From assembly GCA_934444695.1 (NCBI GenBank), contig CAKSDF010000068.1:1-9409 (forward strand): a DNA stretch of 9,409 nt, written 5' to 3'. Every line of letters begins with the position of its first letter. The stretch's first letter is position 1. The position numbers and the translations under genes were made by a program. The notes beneath the pieces are model-generated. The model was not told the origin of the DNA, searched no databases, and was given only the letters and a program-made list of their open reading frames with translations. Below, piece by piece: positions 6,110 to 9,409 of the stretch. This stretch comes from an uncultured Eubacteriales bacterium. GTDB taxonomy: Bacteria; Bacillota; Clostridia; Oscillospirales; Acutalibacteraceae.

Positions 6110-7405
6110 ATGAATACATATCAGCACTCGGTTCTGCTTGATGCGGCAAAGTGTAAAGGCTGTACCCATTGTCTCAAGCATTGTCCCACCGAGGCCATCC
6201 GCATAAGAGAGGGCCGGGCGGTAATTGACTCGTCCCGCTGTATCGACTGCGGCGAATGTATCAGGGTATGTCCTTACAAGGCCAAAAAAGCGGTGTATGA
6301 CAAGCTCGGCGAGATATCCCGATTCAAGTGGAAGATCGCTCTGCCCGCACCGACACTTTACGGTCAGTTTGACAATCTCGATGATATCGACTATGTCTTG
6401 CAGGGCCTTATCGATTACGGATTTGACGAGGTTTATGAGGTAGCGAGAGCGGCCGAGCTTGTTTCGGCATATACCCGAGAGTATATGAAACGACCCGACC
6501 TTAAAAAACCGGTTATAAGCTCTGCCTGCCCCGTGGCGGTCAGACTGATAAGCTTAAGGTTTCCTTATCTTTGCGAAAACGTTATGAAGCTGCTTCCGCC
6601 TATGGAAATTGCCGCGATGCTGGCAAAAAAAGAGACGAGGGAGGCTCATCCCGAGCTTTCGAAAGAGGATATTGGGGTATGTTTTATTTCTCCCTGCCCC
6701 GCCAAGGTCAGCTATGTTAAAAACCGCAGTAAGCAGGAACCGAGCTTTGTGGATTGCGTGGTTTCGGTAAGCGATATCTATTTTGAACTGCTCAACCATA
6801 TGGACAGGACAAAAACACCTACGGTCAGCTCGGGCGCCGGAATGATCGGACTGAGCTGGGCTGCGTCAGGAGGAGAATCGACCGCTATTTTCAACGATAA
6901 ATATCTTGCGGCCGACGGGATCGAAAACATAATCCGCGTGCTCGACAAGATCGAAAACGACGACCTTCCGAAGCTTGAGTTTATCGAACTTAACGCTTGC
7001 CCGGGCGGTTGCGTCGGCGGGGTAATGACGGTGGAAAATCCCTTTATCGCCAAGGCCAGACTTCAGACCCTTCGCAGATATATGCCGGTTTCTCAGAATT
7101 GGGACTTTGAAAGTGAAAAGACCGGTGTGCCGGACGATTTTTACATCAAAAAGCAGCTTGAATACCGTCCCATAAATCAGCTGGACGACGACCGTCAGGT
7201 ATCCATTCGGATGATGGCCGACATTCAGCGGATATACGAAACCCTCCCATGTCTCGACTGCGGTTCCTGCGGAGCACCAACCTGCCGCGCCTTTGCCGAG
7301 GACATTGTCAAGGGCGAGGCCGAAGAGGACGGATGCATCGTGCGTATGAGAGAAATGATTGAACACCTTAACGCCAAGAATAAGGAGCAACAAAATGACG
7401 GTTGA
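6110..7405 (+). CDS. Sensory-type [FeFe]-hydrogenase large subunit with ferredoxin and FeS domains
   Basis: 431 residues. Domain order: two [4Fe-4S] ferredoxin motifs (Cys15, 18, 21, 25 and Cys44, 47, 50, 54); the H-cluster domain, about 75-325; and a C-terminal [4Fe-4S] domain like that of RnfB (CLDCGSCGAPTC, Cys384, 387, 392, with Cys409). H-cluster motifs are altered: L1 reads SSACP (Cys140 kept, the preceding proton-transfer Cys is Ala), L2 reads SPCPAK (Cys196), L3 reads NACPGGC (Cys297 and Cys301). All four presumed cluster ligands remain. From family knowledge, this Cys-to-Ala change marks slow, sensory group C enzymes. There is no PAS domain, unlike many HydS proteins, so signal output probably goes through the neighbouring ATPases. 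ATG 6110 is chosen since GAGGTGA at 6098-6104 precedes it; a GTG at 6101 is inside that site. Cytoplasmic. Confidence 0.88.
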   Translation: MNTYQHSVLLDAAKCKGCTHCLKHCPTEAIRIREGRAVIDSSRCIDCGECIRVCPYKAKKAVYDKLGEISRFKWKIALPAPTLYGQFDNLDDIDYVLQGLIDYGFDEVYEVARAAELVSAYTREYMKRPDLKKPVISSACPVAVRLISLRFPYLCENVMKLLPPMEIAAMLAKKETREAHPELSKEDIGVCFISPCPAKVSYVKNRSKQEPSFVDCVVSVSDIYFELLNHMDRTKTPTVSSGAGMIGLSWAASGGESTAIFNDKYLAADGIENIIRVLDKIENDDLPKLEFIELNACPGGCVGGVMTVENPFIAKARLQTLRRYMPVSQNWDFESEKTGVPDDFYIKKQLEYRPINQLDDDRQVSIRMMADIQRIYETLPCLDCGSCGAPTCRAFAEDIVKGEAEEDGCIVRMREMIEHLNAKNKEQQNDG

Positions 7406-7727
7406 AAGTCTTGTTAAAGAGCTTGAACTTGAAACGCTCTGCCTTCCCGAAGGTGAGAGGGAGATTCAGTACGGATACTGCGGAGACCTGCTCAGCTGGG
7501 TAATGGGAAGAGCCAAAAGCGGAAACGCCTGGATAACCATTATGAACAACATCAATGTTGTGGCGGTGGCAAGTCTTGCCGATGTGTCCTGCGTTATCTT
7601 TGCCGAAGGAACCGATGTTCCCGACGAGGTGATCAAAAAGGCCGAGGCACAGGGTATCAACCTTTTGAGAAGCAAGCTTCCCGCATATGAGCTTTGCGGG
7701 CAGATATATAAGCTTTGCGATGAATAA
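7395..7727 (+). CDS. DRTGG-domain protein, hydrogenase-operon type (copy 2)
   Basis: 110 residues from ATG 7395, with AAGGAG (7382-7387) seven bases upstream; it overlaps the hydrogenase gene by 11 bases, implying coupled translation. Same fold family as the DRTGG protein two genes earlier: YGYCGDLLSWVMG (26-38) matches its FSACGSDMMSDVLA, VSCVIFAEG (64-72) its VCIVFV, and YELCGQIY (98-105) its YEACGKLY. Overall the two are strongly diverged, so the duplication is old. Cys29, Cys66 and Cys101 align between the copies. No catalytic residues can be pointed to; a role as a ligand- or redox-binding adaptor for the sensory hydrogenase is inference from position. Confidence 0.78.
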   Translation: MTVESLVKELELETLCLPEGEREIQYGYCGDLLSWVMGRAKSGNAWITIMNNINVVAVASLADVSCVIFAEGTDVPDEVIKKAEAQGINLLRSKLPAYELCGQIYKLCDE

Positions 7728-8463
7728 ATATTTTTACGATTTTCACATACATTCCTGCCTGTCGCCCTGCGGCGACAACGATATGACCCCCGAAAATATT
7801 GCCGGAATGGCATCCTTAAAGGGACTTAACATTCTGGCGCTGACCGATCATAATTCCTGTAAAAATTGTCCGGCGTTTTTTGCCGCTTGCAAGAAAAACG
7901 GCATAATTCCCATTGCGGGTATGGAACTTACCACCGCCGAGGATATTCATATTGTGACGCTTTTTGAAAGCCTCGACGACGCTATGCGCTTCGACGAGCG
8001 CATCCAAAGCGAACGCAATCTAATCGAAAACAGGATCGACATTTTCGGAGATCAGATCATTTACGATAAAGACGACAAACAAAGCGGAATTGAAAAACAT
8101 CTTCTTCCCAATGCCACCAACCTGTCGCTTGAACAGGGATTTGCTCTTGCAAAGGAGTACGGCGGATTTTGCTATCCCGCTCACATAGACAGGGAGGCAA
8201 ACGGCATTGTCGCCACACTCGGTATATTTCCCGATGCGCCCGATTTTTGCTGTGTTGAATATCGTGACGGTGGAAAAAGAGCCGAATACGAAAAACGCTT
8301 CCCAAATTTGAAGGGAAAGACGGTTATCGTCAGCTCGGACGCCCATTATTTATGGGACATTAACGAGGCTGAAAATTTCCTTGTTATAGACGACGAGCCT
8401 TACAGCGGCGACAAGGTAAGAAAAGAGGTTTTCAAACTTTTGAAGGGCGGTGAACAGGGTTGA
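7720..8463 (+). CDS. PHP-domain metal-dependent phosphoesterase
   Basis: 247 residues. The PHP superfamily includes histidinol phosphatase, polymerase-associated exonuclease and small-molecule phosphoesterases. The metal-ligand set looks complete: His9-x-His11 (DFHIHS), Asp43-His44 (LTDHN), Glu69 (GMELT), His77 (IHIVTLF), His155 (YPAHID), and Asp207-x-His209 (SSDAHY). It is therefore likely an active cytoplasmic hydrolase; the substrate is not evident. ATG 7720 overlaps the end of the DRTGG gene by 8 bases and puts the DFHIH motif at the usual distance from the N-terminus. An upstream in-frame ATG at 7687 would add 11 residues encoded inside the neighbour. There is no good ribosome site, so translation is probably coupled. 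Its presence in a hydrogenase operon suggests turnover of a signalling or damaged phosphorylated metabolite, by inference only. Confidence 0.88.
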   Translation: MNKYFYDFHIHSCLSPCGDNDMTPENIAGMASLKGLNILALTDHNSCKNCPAFFAACKKNGIIPIAGMELTTAEDIHIVTLFESLDDAMRFDERIQSERNLIENRIDIFGDQIIYDKDDKQSGIEKHLLPNATNLSLEQGFALAKEYGGFCYPAHIDREANGIVATLGIFPDAPDFCCVEYRDGGKRAEYEKRFPNLKGKTVIVSSDAHYLWDINEAENFLVIDDEPYSGDKVRKEVFKLLKGGEQG

Positions 8464-9011
8464 AGGAGCTTTCCTTAAATATTCTCGACATTGCCGAAAA
8501 TTCGGTCAAGGCGGGAGCAAAAAAGGTGGAGCTTAGCCTTAAAGAAACCGATGAAACCTTTGAATTCACGGTTTCGGACGACGGCTGCGGTATGACACCC
8601 GAAAAGCTTAAGATGGTTACCGACCCGTTTTTCACTTCCCGCACCACACGAAAGGTGGGACTGGGAATACCCCTTTTGAAAATGCTTTGCGAGCAGACCG
8701 GCGGGCATATGTCCATTACATCGGTGAGCGAACAGCTCGACAAGCAGCACCACGGAACGGTCACCACCGCTTTGTTTTATAAAAATCATATCGATTTTCT
8801 CCCTTTGGGTGACATTGTCTCGACCGTGACGACATTCATCCAGGGAAGCCCCGATATCGAGCTTGTCTATTCCCACTCTTTGCCCGATGGGCGGGTGGTT
8901 GAGCTTGATACAAGGGAACTTAAAGAGGTTTTGGGGGATGTACCCCTCTCAAGCCCCGAGGTTATTATTTGGATAAAAGAATTTTTGTCCGATCAGTATA
9001 TAAAAAGATAG
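8460..9011 (+). CDS. GHKL ATP-binding protein (histidine-kinase-like ATPase), hydrogenase-operon type
   Basis: 183 residues. ATP-binding motifs: N-box ILDIAENSVKAGA with Asn14, G1 box SDDGCGM (Asp40-x-Gly42-x-Gly44), then DPFFTSRTTRKVGLGIPLLK (55-74) which combines an F-box-like segment and the G2 box. The N-box begins almost at the N-terminus and no DHp or sensor domain precedes it. The 80-residue C-terminal tail after the ATPase core ends in a helical segment of unknown function. The start is a rare TTG at 8460, overlapping the PHP gene's TGA by two bases, with GGCGGTGA (8446-8453) six bases upstream; the next in-frame ATG (8592) lies past the G1 box. It likely acts with the RsbW-like ATPase in signalling from the sensory hydrogenase. 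Confidence 0.85.
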   Translation: MKELSLNILDIAENSVKAGAKKVELSLKETDETFEFTVSDDGCGMTPEKLKMVTDPFFTSRTTRKVGLGIPLLKMLCEQTGGHMSITSVSEQLDKQHHGTVTTALFYKNHIDFLPLGDIVSTVTTFIQGSPDIELVYSHSLPDGRVVELDTRELKEVLGDVPLSSPEVIIWIKEFLSDQYIKR

Positions 9012-9031
9012 GCCAAGGCGCTCCGAGGCCT
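9010..9031 (+). other. Small hairpin over the stop codon before the ferredoxin gene
   Basis: AGGCC (9010-9014) pairs with GGCCT (9027-9031), a 5-bp G+C-rich stem that includes the last bases of the TAG stop at 9009-9011. There is no T-run, so it is not a terminator. It may be an RNA-processing or stabilising element separating the signalling genes from the electron-transfer genes. Confidence 0.25.
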
Positions 9032-9053
9032 TAAACAGAAAGGATTTGTTATT

Positions 9054-9409
9054 ATGAAATCATTGGCAGAGCTTGCCGCAATCAGAGAAAAAATGAAGGA
9101 TAAGGTTGCACTGCGCGAGGGACATGCCGGCACAAGAATCGTTGTCGGAATGGCCACCTGCGGTATTTCGGCAGGTGCAAGACCGGTGCTCAACGCCTTT
9201 GTTGAAGAGGTTGCAAAGGAAGGTCTTTCGGAAACCGTAACCGTTTCTCAGACCGGATGTATCGGCATTTGCCAGTATGAGCCTGTTGTTGAAATATTCG
9301 AAGGCGACAAGGAAAAGGTGACTTATGTCAAGATGACTCCCGAAAAGGCAAAGAGGGTCATGGCCGAACACATTAAAGGCGGAAATATTGTGACCGAATA
9401 CACCATCGG
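9054..9409 (+). CDS. [2Fe-2S] thioredoxin-like ferredoxin, hydrogenase-associated, 3' end cut by window
   Basis: Open frame from ATG 9054 to the window edge, 118 complete codons. GAAAGGA at 9038-9044 is the ribosome site, at a rather long distance of about 9 bases. It belongs to the small (2Fe-2S) ferredoxin-domain family that stands between the ATPase gene and NuoF/HydA genes in clostridial bifurcating-hydrogenase clusters. Landmarks: VVGMATCGISAGARPV (31-45), QTGCIGICQYEPVVE (66-80), VTYVKMTPEKA (89-99) and NIVTEYTIG at the edge. The visible [2Fe-2S] cysteines are Cys36, Cys69 and Cys73; the position equal to the second ligand of the NuoE-type C-x4-C is Gly/Ala. From memory of the family few residues remain past the edge. 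It probably shuttles electrons in the hydrogenase complex. Confidence 0.87.
   Translation, partial: MKSLAELAAIREKMKDKVALREGHAGTRIVVGMATCGISAGARPVLNAFVEEVAKEGLSETVTVSQTGCIGICQYEPVVEIFEGDKEKVTYVKMTPEKAKRVMAEHIKGGNIVTEYTI

Noticed and set aside
6110..7405. Main catalytic [FeFe]-hydrogenase (HydA) of the cell
   Set aside because: The proton-transfer cysteine is replaced by alanine and the protein sits among signalling genes; the catalytic subunit is expected past the right edge.
1..9409. Mobile elements, CRISPR arrays, tRNA or rRNA genes
   Set aside because: No transposase or integrase frames, no regularly spaced short repeats, and no tRNA-like cloverleaf or rRNA sequence noticed by eye on either strand.

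Overview
The window looks like a piece of a clostridial (Firmicutes, probably Oscillospiraceae/Ruminococcaceae-type) chromosome. The signs are AGGAGG-type ribosome binding sites, GTG and TTG starts, a dockerin-bearing secreted protein, and an [FeFe]-hydrogenase gene cluster of the kind found in fermentative anaerobes. This placement is inferred from gene content; no rRNA or other phylogenetic marker is present.

Bases 1-4184 hold two tandem, same-strand, closely related genes for large secreted calcineurin-like (Dcr2-type) metallophosphoesterases. The first is cut by the left edge. The second is complete, with a signal peptide, an N-terminal dockerin-like module, the phosphoesterase domain and a C-terminal beta-rich domain. 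A 147-base spacer with two hairpins separates them. Bases 4185-4736 are an AT-rich gap with a good intrinsic terminator (4301-4340) near its left end. At its right end is an extended -10 promoter (4647-4674) with a small palindrome over the predicted start of transcription.

Bases 4737-9409 form one tightly packed operon reading rightward: a NuoE-like [2Fe-2S] protein, a DRTGG-domain protein, an RsbW-like ATPase/kinase, a sensory-type [FeFe]-hydrogenase with three [4Fe-4S] motifs, a second DRTGG protein, a PHP-domain phosphoesterase, a second GHKL ATPase, and a [2Fe-2S] thioredoxin-like ferredoxin cut by the right edge. Several genes overlap their neighbour by 2 to 11 bases, which implies coupled translation. 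From family knowledge, NuoF-like and catalytic HydA genes would be expected just beyond the right edge.

The two outer Fe-S proteins look like electron-transfer parts of an electron-bifurcating, NAD-linked hydrogenase. The six genes between them look like a signalling block: a hydrogenase whose H-cluster ligands are kept but whose proton-transfer cysteine is alanine, two kinase-like ATPases without a histidine phospho-acceptor domain, two small DRTGG proteins sharing three aligned cysteines, and a PHP hydrolase with a full set of metal ligands. This would suit sensing H2 or redox state and adjusting hydrogenase production, but the output partner is not in the window. The block is the best candidate here for an incompletely described system.
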